NCBI GenBank assembly: GCA_964455375.1
Contig: CAYVXE010000019.1
Coordinates: forward strand, 1-55,881
Length of the DNA stretch: 55,881 nucleotides
Origin: CAYVXE01 sp964455375
Lineage (GTDB): Bacteria; Zhuqueibacterota; Zhuqueibacteria; Oceanimicrobiales; Oceanimicrobiaceae
Direction: 5' to 3'
A model generated the notes under the pieces. It ran no database searches and was not told the DNA's origin. It was given only the letters and a program-made list of their open reading frames with translations. Positions 25,743-34,887 of the stretch are shown here, in pieces (position 1 is the stretch's first letter; each line of letters opens with the position of its first letter). The translations under genes were made by a program, and so were the position numbers.

Positions 25743-26786
25743 CTATTTCTCGGTCTGAGATTTCTGCTGTACAGCAAACTGCCAGGTCTGATAATTTTCT
25801 AAAATTTCTTTTATTGCCTTTGAACCGGTTTCGCTAAACACGTCGATTAGAATCCGATAGTCACTCATTTTTACCTTGTTTCCTGTCATTCTGTGCAATT
25901 GCCCCATAAGATCGACATAATCCAAATCTAAGTCCGGATTGAATGTTAAACCGACTTTTGTCTGCAAATCATCCGGATTGTAAAGGAAAGCCCGGGTCAT
26001 CGCTTTTTCCGCCACCTGGTTGATATAGCGTAAATCATCAATCTTTTCCTGCCACTTGGGATTATTCTCCAGCAAACTCAACATTTCATTTTCGACAGGT
26101 GTCAGTTTTTCTCCGAACTGTCTTTTATTCTGCAAAAACATGATATATTCCGAAGCAAGTCCTGCCGAGACAATAGAATCGGTCAACCCTTTCAACGCAG
26201 AATGTGCCGATTTTTGTTTGGGTTTCATCTGCCCGGGAACACGCAAACCAATATTCCTCTGTGCGGCCCTTATCGAATCTCTTACTGCGTTCTGTCTTTC
26301 GCTCTCGGACTTTTCCCGTAACTCCTTTTCTTTCATCATCATGAAATAATTGTATTCATTGTCATTCATTTCAGAAATAGGTTTTTTCTTTAGTTCTTCA
26401 TATTGTAAATCTCCGTTGGAACCGGGATCTCTCGTTTTCCTGTTTTTGGTCAATTCTGCAGACTCTTTGCGGTTGGATTTTCTTTTGGATAATTGCCCAC
26501 TTCGGTAATCCTGATATTCGCCGACAGACAACAACCGGCCGTCCTTCAGTTGGATGCCTTTTACTTTCTGTACATCGATAACTTCACCATAATTGTAAGC
26601 CTGTTGCCGGCTTTTTGCCCGGAAAACAATCTGGTCGCGCCCAACATCCACAATTTTCGCAGAAATCTTTTCACCGTTATTCAACACAATTTTTACGGTC
26701 TCATTCTGACTTAGCTGGGCCGTAGAAGCACAAGACAGGAAAAGGCCAAATAGTAAACACCAATAAAGAGGATTTTTTGACTTCAT
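25743..26786 (-). CDS. hypothetical lipoprotein or exported protein with Sm-like N-terminal domain
   Basis: I do not recognise the family. ATG 26786 has AAAGGTGG upstream. The signal peptide ends in LFLSC, a possible lipobox (C19) with an atypical Phe at -3. Residues 30-75 form a small beta domain (VKIVLNNGEKISAKIVDVGRD then YGEVIDVQKVKGIQLKDGR), similar in pattern to SH3/Sm-like modules found in envelope proteins. The middle is highly charged (KKKPISEMNDNEYNYFMMMK) and the C-terminal part helical. Its own terminator suggests a single-gene unit. Confidence 0.65.
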   Translation of the reverse strand: MKSKNPLYWCLLFGLFLSCASTAQLSQNETVKIVLNNGEKISAKIVDVGRDQIVFRAKSRQQAYNYGEVIDVQKVKGIQLKDGRLLSVGEYQDYRSGQLSKRKSNRKESAELTKNRKTRDPGSNGDLQYEELKKKPISEMNDNEYNYFMMMKEKELREKSESERQNAVRDSIRAAQRNIGLRVPGQMKPKQKSAHSALKGLTDSIVSAGLASEYIMFLQNKRQFGEKLTPVENEMLSLLENNPKWQEKIDDLRYINQVAEKAMTRAFLYNPDDLQTKVGLTFNPDLDLDYVDLMGQLHRMTGNKVKMSDYRILIDVFSETGSKAIKEILENYQTWQFAVQQKSQTEK

Positions 26787-26851
26787 TTGCACCACCTTTG
26801 TTAGAAGTCTCAGGAGGTTCTATTTAAACAGAAAAAATAATATGCTTTAAA

Positions 26852-26884
26852 CACCGGCCTCTATGTCGTGGGTAAAAGCCGGTG
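26852..26884 (-). terminator. possible terminator of the FadL-like gene
   Basis: CACCGGC and GCCGGTG form a 7-bp stem with a 19-base loop 15 bp after the stop at 26899; on the minus strand a short T stretch follows. Weaker than other terminators here. Confidence 0.5.
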
Positions 26885-26898
26885 AATCATCCTATACT

Positions 26899-28227
26899 TT
26901 ATAATCTGAATGCTAAAGAAAGAAAGAGCTTGTTGACTTTAATATCTTCCACATAGCGATCAACGTCTGTAGTTTCAGGCAAACCGGTGTTAAACTTTTT
27001 CCAGAAACCATGCACAAAAGCCACATCCAGTTTCACCTGTCTGTCCAACAGGAATCCGACACCGGCGGAAAGAAACTGTTTATCCTCATCAGTTGGGCGG
27101 TCTTGAAGAATGGAAGGGTCACGAAAATAACCGGCTCTGAAACTGACACCGGTCAACGGCAGTGTGAATTCAGCGCCCAGATGAATGCGCGTTGTTGCCC
27201 GATAGTTATCTTGAATTGACCGATTTGCCTCCGTCTGCGATATACCATCTATAGGGGGTGCGGTTTTGTAGCGAATCTGCGTCCAGTCATTATATTCCAC
27301 ATCGCCGGAAAAAACAAAATTCAGTAAATTGAGGGAGGCCCCGCCGGTAAACGTAAACGGCGATTTTATTTTATATTCAAAAAATCCGGCATCGGTAGAA
27401 TCGGAAAAACTGAGATCATCAAACGTAAGATTCTCTTTGAATGTCCAGTCCTCTTTCACTTTAAAAGTCACAGGTGTGGCCATAGTAGCCGCAAACCGCA
27501 TTATTCCCGCCCGGTAAACAGCTCCCAATTTTGCATTAAAACCCGAGATATCTGTGTTTAAGCCATTTTCAACCGTATAGGAATCGAAGGTGTAATTATC
27601 GTCAATGTCCACCTCCCGAAACGTGGATTCAAAATTCGATCCGCCAGTCCAGAAATTCAGCGCAGCTCCTACCGACACATTCGGAGTAACGTCCACAGCT
27701 CCGGAAAGATTCCACACGTTGAGGCCGCCGTTTTCAATTTCTTTCCAGGCCTGATTCACCAGGTCATCACTGGTCTGGTTAAACGTTCTGAAATCAAAAT
27801 TTGAATCAAAGGATTTTACGCGGTTGTACCCAAAAGCGAATACCAGGCTACCCTGAATGGTCGGAACAGGGTAGGCGACTCCGAAATCGTTAAATTTTGT
27901 AAAATTAGCATCATTTTCACTAGCAGACTTTGAAAAGAACGTCTGGTTATTTAGCAAGGCTGTATCATTTTGCCGCATGAGATGACTCATTGAACCGTAA
28001 ACTTCGATTCGTTTCACGTCTGCCAATGTAGCGGGATTCCAGATCGTTGCAGAATAGTCACCACCCAGAGATGAATAGGCGCCGCCCATGGCAATCGCTC
28101 TGGCGCCAGCCCCCAATTGCATTCCCAGTGAAAATATTTCCTCCTGTGCCTGTGCCGGCAGCGAGAAAAACGGCAGCAAAAAGAGTACAAAAAGATAGTA
28201 TGATTTCTTCCCTTTTCCTGTAAACAT
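26899..28227 (-). CDS. OmpP1/FadL-family outer-membrane transport protein
   Basis: A 442-residue barrel of the FadL/TodX group. The signal peptide (YYLFVLFLLPFFSLPAQAQ) is followed by the conserved N-terminal plug and hatch region LGAGARAIAMGGAYSSLGGDYSATIWNPATL. Alternating amphipathic strands continue to the C-terminal VNKLFLSLAFRL. FadL-type channels take up long-chain fatty acids or hydrophobic compounds; a PorV-like role in type IX secretion in FCB bacteria is an alternative. An acyl-CoA ligase (50.4 kb) is elsewhere in the window, so fatty-acid use is plausible. Confidence 0.85.
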   Translation of the reverse strand: MFTGKGKKSYYLFVLFLLPFFSLPAQAQEEIFSLGMQLGAGARAIAMGGAYSSLGGDYSATIWNPATLADVKRIEVYGSMSHLMRQNDTALLNNQTFFSKSASENDANFTKFNDFGVAYPVPTIQGSLVFAFGYNRVKSFDSNFDFRTFNQTSDDLVNQAWKEIENGGLNVWNLSGAVDVTPNVSVGAALNFWTGGSNFESTFREVDIDDNYTFDSYTVENGLNTDISGFNAKLGAVYRAGIMRFAATMATPVTFKVKEDWTFKENLTFDDLSFSDSTDAGFFEYKIKSPFTFTGGASLNLLNFVFSGDVEYNDWTQIRYKTAPPIDGISQTEANRSIQDNYRATTRIHLGAEFTLPLTGVSFRAGYFRDPSILQDRPTDEDKQFLSAGVGFLLDRQVKLDVAFVHGFWKKFNTGLPETTDVDRYVEDIKVNKLFLSLAFRL

Positions 28228-28263
28228 CTCTCTTTATCCTCGAATTGTTGTCTATTATCTTAT

Positions 28264-29556
28264 TTAATGTCTTGACCTTCTGCTCCCGGATGATGAATGC
28301 CTGGAAGAACCTGAAGAGTGACTTCTACTACCTCCGCTAAAATGGGAACGACTGCCGGAACCTGAGCTATGAAATGCTCGACTGCCAGATGAATGCGACC
28401 TGTTTAAATATCCTGAATAATTGTGACTTTTAACATTTGAATTGCTTCTTCTAACGGTTTGCGATTTGCTGCCACTGGTAGACTTTCCGGTAGTTTTACT
28501 CACTTTGACATTTTTGTGAACCCCGGAATGTGAACGTTGACCTCTTTGAGTTCTCGTGGAAGTACTTTGTGCGGTTCTGCGCCTATGTCCCGACCTGGCA
28601 ACAGCTTTTCTGGTTGGGGACTTTGTCGTCCTGTTGCGCACCTGCCGACTTCTACTTTTCCGAACAACTTTACCGCTGTTTTTAGCCAGCGTTTTTTTGC
28701 TGCGAACTTTGCGGATTCTTCTTTCAGCAGAACCTTTGTTTTGAGATACCGCATTTCGACGAGTCAAACGTTTTGCCGTACTGCTCGAAGAACCTCTTTT
28801 CACTCTGCGCGACGCAGCAACAGCTTTCTGCGAACCTAATTTTGAAAATCTGCTGCCGGAAGAATTCGTACTGTTGACCGCCACACCATGACCTTCACGG
28901 CCAAAAGAGTCCCGCCGTGAACCGCGTCGGCTAAATGGTCGCCGGTTTTCAGGCTCTGTTGTTACATGGCCACCTCCATAATACACCGGATACGAATATC
29001 CATCCCAATAGCCGTTACCACCAAAATAAGAAAACCCACCATAGCCATAAAATGGACTTCCATAGCCGAAATAAAACCGTGGCGAGTAATAGCCGTAACT
29101 GAAATAAATTGAAGACGGACAATACCAGAAATCATAGAAATACGGGTCATAGTACGGATCATAATAACCAATACTTACGGAGAGATTAGAACGATACGGC
29201 GAATACGTATCGTAGAAGAAAGGATCGAAAAATGGATCGTAATACAAGCCAGCACCATAATAATTAACATCATGATAAATAGTGCGGGTTACATTCACAT
29301 CATCCTCATCGTAGTCATAAGAATAATTATCCTCATCATCATATTCACCCGTGTCATATTCTTCTTCAATATAGGCGGAATCATTTTCGTCATACACTTC
29401 CTGGTTATCATCGTATTGATTATCATCAACGTAATACTCCCTCTCGCTCGATTTTGCTTCAGGTTTAGCAAGTTTCGTATAACAACCAGAAAACAGGACA
29501 ATAGAAACGAGAAAGGCCAACATGATGACAGTTTGTATATTGATTAGTTTTTTCAT
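28264..29556 (-). CDS. low-complexity lipoprotein: acidic, then Tyr/Gly-rich, then Arg/Ser-rich
   Basis: No family is recognised. A lipobox LFSGC (C25) predicts an outer-membrane lipoprotein. Three blocks of extreme composition follow. Residues about 38-86 are Asp/Glu/Tyr (YDENDSAYIEEEYDTGEYDD). About 94-193 are Tyr, Phe, Gly, Pro and Asp in short imperfect repeats (YYDPFFDPFFYD, YYDPYYDPYFYD, FYGYGG). About 205-430 are Arg, Lys, Ser, Thr, Gly and His (SRRGSRRDSFGRE, SSGSGSRSHFSGGSRSHSSG). The acidic front and strongly basic tail may bind each other, DNA or polysaccharide. GGGAGAAAG is a good ribosome site. The 37-bp gap to the FadL-like gene suggests co-transcription with it. Confidence 0.75.
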   Translation of the reverse strand: MKKLINIQTVIMLAFLVSIVLFSGCYTKLAKPEAKSSEREYYVDDNQYDDNQEVYDENDSAYIEEEYDTGEYDDEDNYSYDYDEDDVNVTRTIYHDVNYYGAGLYYDPFFDPFFYDTYSPYRSNLSVSIGYYDPYYDPYFYDFWYCPSSIYFSYGYYSPRFYFGYGSPFYGYGGFSYFGGNGYWDGYSYPVYYGGGHVTTEPENRRPFSRRGSRRDSFGREGHGVAVNSTNSSGSRFSKLGSQKAVAASRRVKRGSSSSTAKRLTRRNAVSQNKGSAERRIRKVRSKKTLAKNSGKVVRKSRSRQVRNRTTKSPTRKAVARSGHRRRTAQSTSTRTQRGQRSHSGVHKNVKVSKTTGKSTSGSKSQTVRRSNSNVKSHNYSGYLNRSHSSGSRAFHSSGSGSRSHFSGGSRSHSSGSSRHSSSGSRRSRH

Positions 29557-29604
29557 TTTCTTTCTCCCAAACGTTTGTTTTGCACAAACTAAGTTTCAAT
29601 TTTA

Positions 29605-29632
29605 ATTATACGAACTGCAATTGTTATGCCAA
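29605..29632 (-). promoter_or_regulatory. sigma-70-like promoter of the Tyr-rich lipoprotein gene
   Basis: On the minus strand TTGGCA (29632-29627) and a consensus TATAAT (29610-29605) are 16 bases apart. The leader would be about 40 bases. Confidence 0.6.
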
Positions 29633-29770
29633 AGTTGACATGCTCTCAAACAGCCTTATATAGTAAACCCCTTACCTCAAACTAAAGTTCAATTAAAAAA
29701 ATCTTAATGATTTCAACCTAAATAAACGGCAAAATACTTTACACAATCTGATAACCAAGTAAACAAACAG

Positions 29771-30397
29771 TTAATTACGCAATCCGAAACTATAGGGTTG
29801 TGAAATCCAGTAACTTACGAATTTATTACCCTCCTTTGCAGGGAAATATCTACTGCCATAGGCGGCTTCTATTGCAGCCTGTGCGCATTTTTCACTACCC
29901 GTCGTGTTCTCCAATACAACTACTTCGATGACTTTACCACGTTTGCTGACATGCACGCTTAATTTGACCACACCTTGCACCCCCCTTTTTTTTTCTTTCT
30001 CGGGATATTCCGGAAAGGCCAGAGCAATTGGCTTCGGAGGTGTGATTTTTATACCTTTAAATGCTGGAAGACCATCAGGAAAATCATCATAAAAAGTGGT
30101 GTATTTCAGGGTCGTTTCTTCAATGGTCTCATCTTCGGGAATCGTTTCGTCATCGGAAGGTACTGGGATCGTAGGTCTTGGTGGTGGAGGTGTTCTCCGG
30201 CTCTGCCGCGTAATAGGAATATTTTCAACGTCTATGGTAATTTGAGGTGGCGTTACGTCTTCAGATTTTATTTTAACTTTAGGCGAGAGGAGAACAAGAG
30301 AATTCAATAAAACCAATGTGATGACAACCGCTCTCTTAACATTTAATGTATAAGATTCTCGTGCGTCGGCATCCGTTTTTAAATATTCGATTTTCAC
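29771..30397 (-). CDS. TonB-like energy-transducing protein
   Basis: A 208-residue TonB-family protein. One N-terminal membrane helix (VKRAVVITLVLLNSLVLLSP), a Pro-rich periplasmic region (TPPPPRPTIPVPS) and a C-terminal TonB domain (EKKRGVQGVVKLSVHVSKRG followed by VVVLENTTGSEKCAQAAIEA) are present in order. The family couples the proton-motive force to outer-membrane transport. No exbB or exbD is adjacent. The start is GTG at 30397; support is modest (AGG nearby). It comes 38 bp after the Bat operon's last gene, perhaps as a member. Confidence 0.88.
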   Translation of the reverse strand: MKIEYLKTDADARESYTLNVKRAVVITLVLLNSLVLLSPKVKIKSEDVTPPQITIDVENIPITRQSRRTPPPPRPTIPVPSDDETIPEDETIEETTLKYTTFYDDFPDGLPAFKGIKITPPKPIALAFPEYPEKEKKRGVQGVVKLSVHVSKRGKVIEVVVLENTTGSEKCAQAAIEAAYGSRYFPAKEGNKFVSYWISQPYSFGLRN

Positions 30398-30435
30398 CTG
30401 GGAACCTAAAATGTACGCCCTTTGTTAGAGACGAG

Positions 30436-31200
30436 CTATATTTTTTCAACAACATTTTTTTTCAACCATCCTACTTTCCCATCACTGAGTTTTATTTTAA
30501 CCCAGTCTGCTGAATGATCTTCAATTTGCACTTTTACCCCTTCATGCAGCGTGAAAACTTCGGTGCTTACCATGTCGGGAGCACTTCGTACATCAACCTT
30601 ATCGGTAAGCACGATTGCTTCTACTTTCGTTTCGTTGTGCACGACCTTGAACGCGAATAACCCTGTCGTTATGCCAAACAAACAAGTAAATCCTATCATC
30701 GTAACAAAAACCATACGTGACAATTTCATCGAATGCGATAATTTCCGCACAACCAGGCTGCCTATCAACACGAGATACGAAAAAATCATCAACAGGCTTA
30801 AACCGGGTAAATCAGCCAACCATGCGATCCATTTTGTGAGAACAAATTGCGGCATCTCCCGGATGCGGTCGACAATGCCAAGATTTGCCAACTCAAGATT
30901 AAATTGAACATCTTCATTTTGCGGGTCTAATCTTTTCGCACGTTCATAAAACAAAATAGCCCGCCCAATTTGCTTTTCTTTATAGTAAGTATTGCCAATA
31001 TTATAATAAACTTCCCAACTCTCAAACCCTGAATCTAATATTTTTGAATACATTTTTCTGGCATTTTCGTAATCGCCATTTTGGTAAAACTCATTACCCT
31101 TTAAAAACCATGCATCTATCTCATCCGCTTTCGCAACGGTTGCTCCTAAAAGAATGAAACAAAAAATGACCGCAAAATATTTTGACAAAATTCTTTTCAT
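30436..31200 (-). CDS. batE: BatE: TPR plus SH3-like domain protein
   Basis: A 254-residue protein with a signal peptide, TPR-type helices (WFLKGNEFYQNGDYENARKMY and VYYNIGNTYYKEKQIGRAIL), two membrane helices in the middle (LSLLMIFSYLVLIGSLVV; MVFVTMIGFTCLFGITTGLF), and a C-terminal bacterial SH3 domain (VDVRSAPDMVSTEVFTLHEG to GKVGWLKKNV). This order is that of BatE of the Bacteroidota aerotolerance operon. It starts 2 bp after the BatD stop, with AAAGGG upstream, and closes the bat gene series. Confidence 0.88.
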   Translation of the reverse strand: MKRILSKYFAVIFCFILLGATVAKADEIDAWFLKGNEFYQNGDYENARKMYSKILDSGFESWEVYYNIGNTYYKEKQIGRAILFYERAKRLDPQNEDVQFNLELANLGIVDRIREMPQFVLTKWIAWLADLPGLSLLMIFSYLVLIGSLVVRKLSHSMKLSRMVFVTMIGFTCLFGITTGLFAFKVVHNETKVEAIVLTDKVDVRSAPDMVSTEVFTLHEGVKVQIEDHSADWVKIKLSDGKVGWLKKNVVEKI

Positions 31201-31204
31201 CCCT

Positions 31205-33049
31205 TTAAAATTGCTTTTCCAAATCTACGATTGCATGTTTTGCTGTATCAAAAAACGCCGCCATTTTTTGCTCGTCCGATTGCCCCGGTGCGAAACGGTT
31301 AAAGTCGCAGGACTTTACACAGTCAACAAACCTGTGAATGCTTTCTTCCTGAATATTTTTTGCAAACAATTCTTTTTCTACATCTTCAATAATGAGGCCA
31401 GCGGATGCTCGATTCAATTTGTCACCGATGTACCCAAACAGCGCTTTTGAAACCTCACTGTAAAATACAGAGGCTTCTCCCTGTGACATGGCTTTTTCCG
31501 CAGCACGCAACCGTTTTAGCGCCATTTGATTTGCTTTTCTGCTGCGCGCATAAGCCACATTAGAACTCATTTTCTGCACATGCTTTTGATAACGATCTGC
31601 TCCGAAAAATACAATTAAAGGAATAATAAAAAGAAAATAAAAAATGGTTTTTTTGTAAAACATCGGCCCAATTTGTTTAAATTCCGGTAAGCGCATTTGA
31701 ATAAATCGAATATCCTTACCGATAAATTTTACATCTTCTTTGGAATTTACAACGCCAATGCTTGAAAATTGATCATTTCCTTTCGCGACATCAATATCGA
31801 TAGGCGCTGTCTTGATTGACCGGTAAGACCTGGTCACCGGATCAAAATATGTTAGTACATACGGTTTGATATGCTGCTTGCCCGGGAAACGCGGAATGAT
31901 CACATATTCGAACGTCTTTGAACCGGAAACAGAATTATTTTTTCGCTTGATGTCTTCATGAACTTTAGGAGCGTACACTTCAAAATCAGCAGAAAAATTC
32001 ATTTTAGGCTGAGAGATAATTTTGACATTTCCAGTACCCGATATTTTAATGTTCAGTGTAACGGCCTCATTGGTTTTCACTTTGTGTTTGTCAACCGCTG
32101 CGCTGACAGAATATTTTCCCACCAAACCGGAAAAATTAAGCGGCTTATTTTTTACAGGCAAAGGCAGCACATTTATTTCAATGGCGTTCGACGAAATGGT
32201 TCTCCGGACACTTCTGGAAAAAAAAGAATCATTGAAAAAATCATCGAAGATATCCCGGTTTGACCGGCGCCGCGGTAATTGCACTTCACAATCCACAACC
32301 ATAGGATCGAGTGTTTTCTTGCCCGGCCCCTGCGGAAACAGAGCGAACCTCTTGATTTCCGCCACCCGGAACTGCCGACCATTCAAAATTTCTGTGGTCA
32401 GTTTAAGCCTTGAGGGCTGCTGAAATTCCTCAGACCAGAAGCCTACGGTATTGGGCAACTGCGTTACACCATAATTGGTCACATTGACCGCCGTATATAT
32501 CTTGTAGGTTACAACTACCGGCTCATTCTGGTAAACTTGCCTTTTATTAACATGAGCTTTTAAGAAAAGCAGATCAGACAAATCGGCCTTACTATTTGCC
32601 CCCCTTTGATTCGGAGTCGCATTCCGGGGAGAACGCCGATTCTGTTTCTTTACAATGCGAATCTGAATCGGATTTGACGTTAAGGTTTTGCGTTTATATT
32701 TTATTTGGATTGCCGGAATCGTAAAGGTCCCTTCCTTTTGGGCAATATAGTGGTGGGAATAAATCTTCGTCACATTCATTTTACCATTGACGATTTGAAT
32801 ATTTGACGAACTGCTGCTGCCGACAAAAGTAGCAAACCCGCTCAAATCAGGAGAACCAGGTTCATTCACATCATTGGCATCGGGGCCTGAGAACTCCATA
32901 TTAAGCTCAAACTGCTCATTCAGTCCAATGATGGTTTGACTCACATAAACGTTCAATTGCAGGTTCTGAGAGAACGCATCGGCTGATAACTGCAGAAGAA
33001 CGACACCCCCAAAAATCGTTGTAATGGCAATTTTCTGTAAAATTTTCAT
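31205..33049 (-). CDS. batD: BatD: large membrane protein of the aerotolerance operon
   Basis: A 614-residue exported protein. The signal peptide (IFGGVVLLQLSADAFSQ) leads into repeated immunoglobulin-like oxygen-tolerance domains: LNVYVSQTIIGLNEQFELNM, NQRGANSKADLSDLLFLKAH and KYSVSAAVDKHKVKTNEAVT. A transmembrane helix (FYFLFIIPLIVFFGADRYQK) and a C-terminal helical cytoplasmic domain follow. Start 33049 lies 11 bp after the BatC stop. BatD is proposed to form a complex with BatA, BatB and BatC in the envelope; its biochemical role is not firmly known. Confidence 0.9.
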   Translation of the reverse strand: MKILQKIAITTIFGGVVLLQLSADAFSQNLQLNVYVSQTIIGLNEQFELNMEFSGPDANDVNEPGSPDLSGFATFVGSSSSSNIQIVNGKMNVTKIYSHHYIAQKEGTFTIPAIQIKYKRKTLTSNPIQIRIVKKQNRRSPRNATPNQRGANSKADLSDLLFLKAHVNKRQVYQNEPVVVTYKIYTAVNVTNYGVTQLPNTVGFWSEEFQQPSRLKLTTEILNGRQFRVAEIKRFALFPQGPGKKTLDPMVVDCEVQLPRRRSNRDIFDDFFNDSFFSRSVRRTISSNAIEINVLPLPVKNKPLNFSGLVGKYSVSAAVDKHKVKTNEAVTLNIKISGTGNVKIISQPKMNFSADFEVYAPKVHEDIKRKNNSVSGSKTFEYVIIPRFPGKQHIKPYVLTYFDPVTRSYRSIKTAPIDIDVAKGNDQFSSIGVVNSKEDVKFIGKDIRFIQMRLPEFKQIGPMFYKKTIFYFLFIIPLIVFFGADRYQKHVQKMSSNVAYARSRKANQMALKRLRAAEKAMSQGEASVFYSEVSKALFGYIGDKLNRASAGLIIEDVEKELFAKNIQEESIHRFVDCVKSCDFNRFAPGQSDEQKMAAFFDTAKHAIVDLEKQF

Positions 33050-33059
33050 CCTTTTCTGC

Positions 33060-33812
33060 TTACCAATCTTTGCCGCGATATGCATGACCGCGCCCCTTAA
33101 CCTTCTGCTTTTTCAATAAATCTTTTTCTTCATTTTTTAGCGCGTCTAATATTCGTTTTGCATCCTCTTTTGAAATTTCTTCCTTTTCTCCGGGCTCAGC
33201 TTGTTGTTCCTGGTTTTGCTCGTTTTTGTCATCTTCCTTTTGTTGTTGCGGTTGTTGCTTTTGATCCTGTTTTTGTTGTTGATCTTGCTTTTCCTGTTGC
33301 TGCTTCTGGTCTTGTTGTTCCTGTTGCTGCTGTTCCTGATTCTGCTGCTGTTGTTGCTGATTGTTCTGTGACTTTTGCTTTTTAGAATTGTCTTTTAGTT
33401 TTGCTCTGACATATTCAAGATTGTATTTGGCATCTTCATCTTCTGGATTCAATTTCAGTGCGTCTTTGTACTCTGCAATACTTTCCGGCAATTTCCCCAT
33501 TTTATATAATGCATTGCCTAAGTTGTAATGACTTTTTGACTGCAACAATCTCTCATCTGCGGATAATGCCTTTTGATACGATTTTATGGCTTCTTCATAG
33601 TTTTTCTTCTTATAAAGGACGTCTCCAATATTAAAATTCACAATTGGTGAATCGGGATTCTCTAGGAGTGCATCCCGATATTTATTGTTGGCGTCATCAT
33701 ATTTTTCTTTGGCATAAAGGGAATTCCCCACTTTTACCTTCTCGTGCCCGCCTTGTGCCAATAGTCCGGTACCGGACACCAGGAGTACAAACATAACCCA
33801 AAAAAATTGCAT
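33060..33812 (-). CDS. batC: BatC: TPR protein with Gln-rich linker
   Basis: A 250-residue exported TPR protein. The signal peptide (FFWVMFVLLVSGTGLLAQ) is followed by three TPR units (NSLYAKEKYDDANNKYRDAL, NIGDVLYKKKNYEEAIKSYQ, YNLGNALYKMGKLPESIAEY). A very Gln-rich stretch (bases 33198-33368, QQQQQNQEQQQQEQQDQ and similar) follows. It ends with the typical BatC C-terminus LDALKNEEKDLLKKQ...GKDW. A 33845 start would overlap BatB; 33812 fits the signal peptide better. The Gln-rich stretch is probably a disordered spacer. Confidence 0.88.
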   Translation of the reverse strand: MQFFWVMFVLLVSGTGLLAQGGHEKVKVGNSLYAKEKYDDANNKYRDALLENPDSPIVNFNIGDVLYKKKNYEEAIKSYQKALSADERLLQSKSHYNLGNALYKMGKLPESIAEYKDALKLNPEDEDAKYNLEYVRAKLKDNSKKQKSQNNQQQQQQNQEQQQQEQQDQKQQQEKQDQQQKQDQKQQPQQQKEDDKNEQNQEQQAEPGEKEEISKEDAKRILDALKNEEKDLLKKQKVKGRGHAYRGKDW

Positions 33813-33828
33813 GAAATTTTCTCTGAAA

Positions 33829-34860
33829 TCATTCAAACCGGCCATACCACTCTTTCCTTTTTCTTACTCTTTCTGACACCAGAAGTTCTGTGACGAGTAA
33901 TAAAATTGCAATGCTCAACAAATATTGGAAACGATCTTCAAACTGATCGAATTTCATGGAAGCCAATTCCTTCTTTTCCATTTTAGAGATTTCTTTGTAA
34001 ATATCTGCTAATTTTGTATCGCCGGTTACAGACAAATAAAATTTCCCGCCACTGGAAAATGCAACTTTTTCCAGAGTCAACTGATCGAGTTTTGTTAAAA
34101 TAACATTACCCTGTCGATCCTTCTTAAAACCCCTTTGTTGTCCCTGCTTACCATAAATGGGAATGGGAACACCTTTAGGCGACCCGATACCAACCGTATA
34201 AATCACCACGCCTTCAGTGCTTGCAGCGTCTACTGCCTTCATGACGTCGTTACCGTGATCTTCACCGTCGGTAATTAAAATGAGCGCCTTATATTTCCGT
34301 TCCTTATTGTCAAATCGCTTCATCGCCAAAGCGATAGCGGCACTTAAATTGGTACCCGGCTCTGGAATAAGACTGGGGTCCATAACATCCAAAAATGTTT
34401 TTGCAGCACCGTAATCCAAGGTAAGCGGACACTGTACGTAGGCATCTCCGGCAAATGCAATAAGTCCGATTCGATCGCCGCGGAGCAAATCAATGAATGC
34501 AGAAATTTCATGCTTTGCTTTTTGCAACCGACTCGGTTTGATGTCTTCCGCTAACATGGAGGCAGACACATCTAAAGCCACAAAAATGTCAACCCCTTCC
34601 CGTTTCACTTCCTTAAGACGAGTGCCAATTTGCGGACGTGCAAGCGCCAATATCATGAAAAATATACTCAGGATAATCAACACCGCTTTTAGTATTTGGC
34701 GTTTCCGGCTGGTGGATTGGCTCAACTTTTCTATTAAGGACAGATTACCAAATCTGGACAGAGCAGCGGATTTCCATTTAAAGACAAAATAGTAAAATAA
34801 AATAAAAACCGGAACGGTGATCAGTAAAAACAAAAGATTTTCATTTGCAAACTGCAGCAT
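33829..34860 (-). CDS. batB: BatB: von Willebrand A domain membrane protein
   Basis: A 343-residue protein with two N-terminal membrane helices, an extracytoplasmic VWA domain and a C-terminal membrane helix. The metal-ion-dependent adhesion site is complete: DVSAS (D97, S99, S101), PGTNLSAAI and LITDGEDHG. The paralogue BatA is next upstream. In Bat-operon models BatA and BatB interact through their VWA domains with the MoxR ATPase or its targets. It ends within the BatC N-terminal frame. Confidence 0.92.
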   Translation of the reverse strand: MLQFANENLLFLLITVPVFILFYYFVFKWKSAALSRFGNLSLIEKLSQSTSRKRQILKAVLIILSIFFMILALARPQIGTRLKEVKREGVDIFVALDVSASMLAEDIKPSRLQKAKHEISAFIDLLRGDRIGLIAFAGDAYVQCPLTLDYGAAKTFLDVMDPSLIPEPGTNLSAAIALAMKRFDNKERKYKALILITDGEDHGNDVMKAVDAASTEGVVIYTVGIGSPKGVPIPIYGKQGQQRGFKKDRQGNVILTKLDQLTLEKVAFSSGGKFYLSVTGDTKLADIYKEISKMEKKELASMKFDQFEDRFQYLLSIAILLLVTELLVSERVRKRKEWYGRFE

Positions 34861-34887
34861 GGGTGCGTCTTAATTTAACATTATTTT

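Noticed and set aside
28264..28970. 100- and 84-residue ORFs overlapping the basic tail of the Tyr-rich lipoprotein
   Set aside because: They are alternative frames of Arg/Ser-rich repeats; low complexity produces open frames on both strands.
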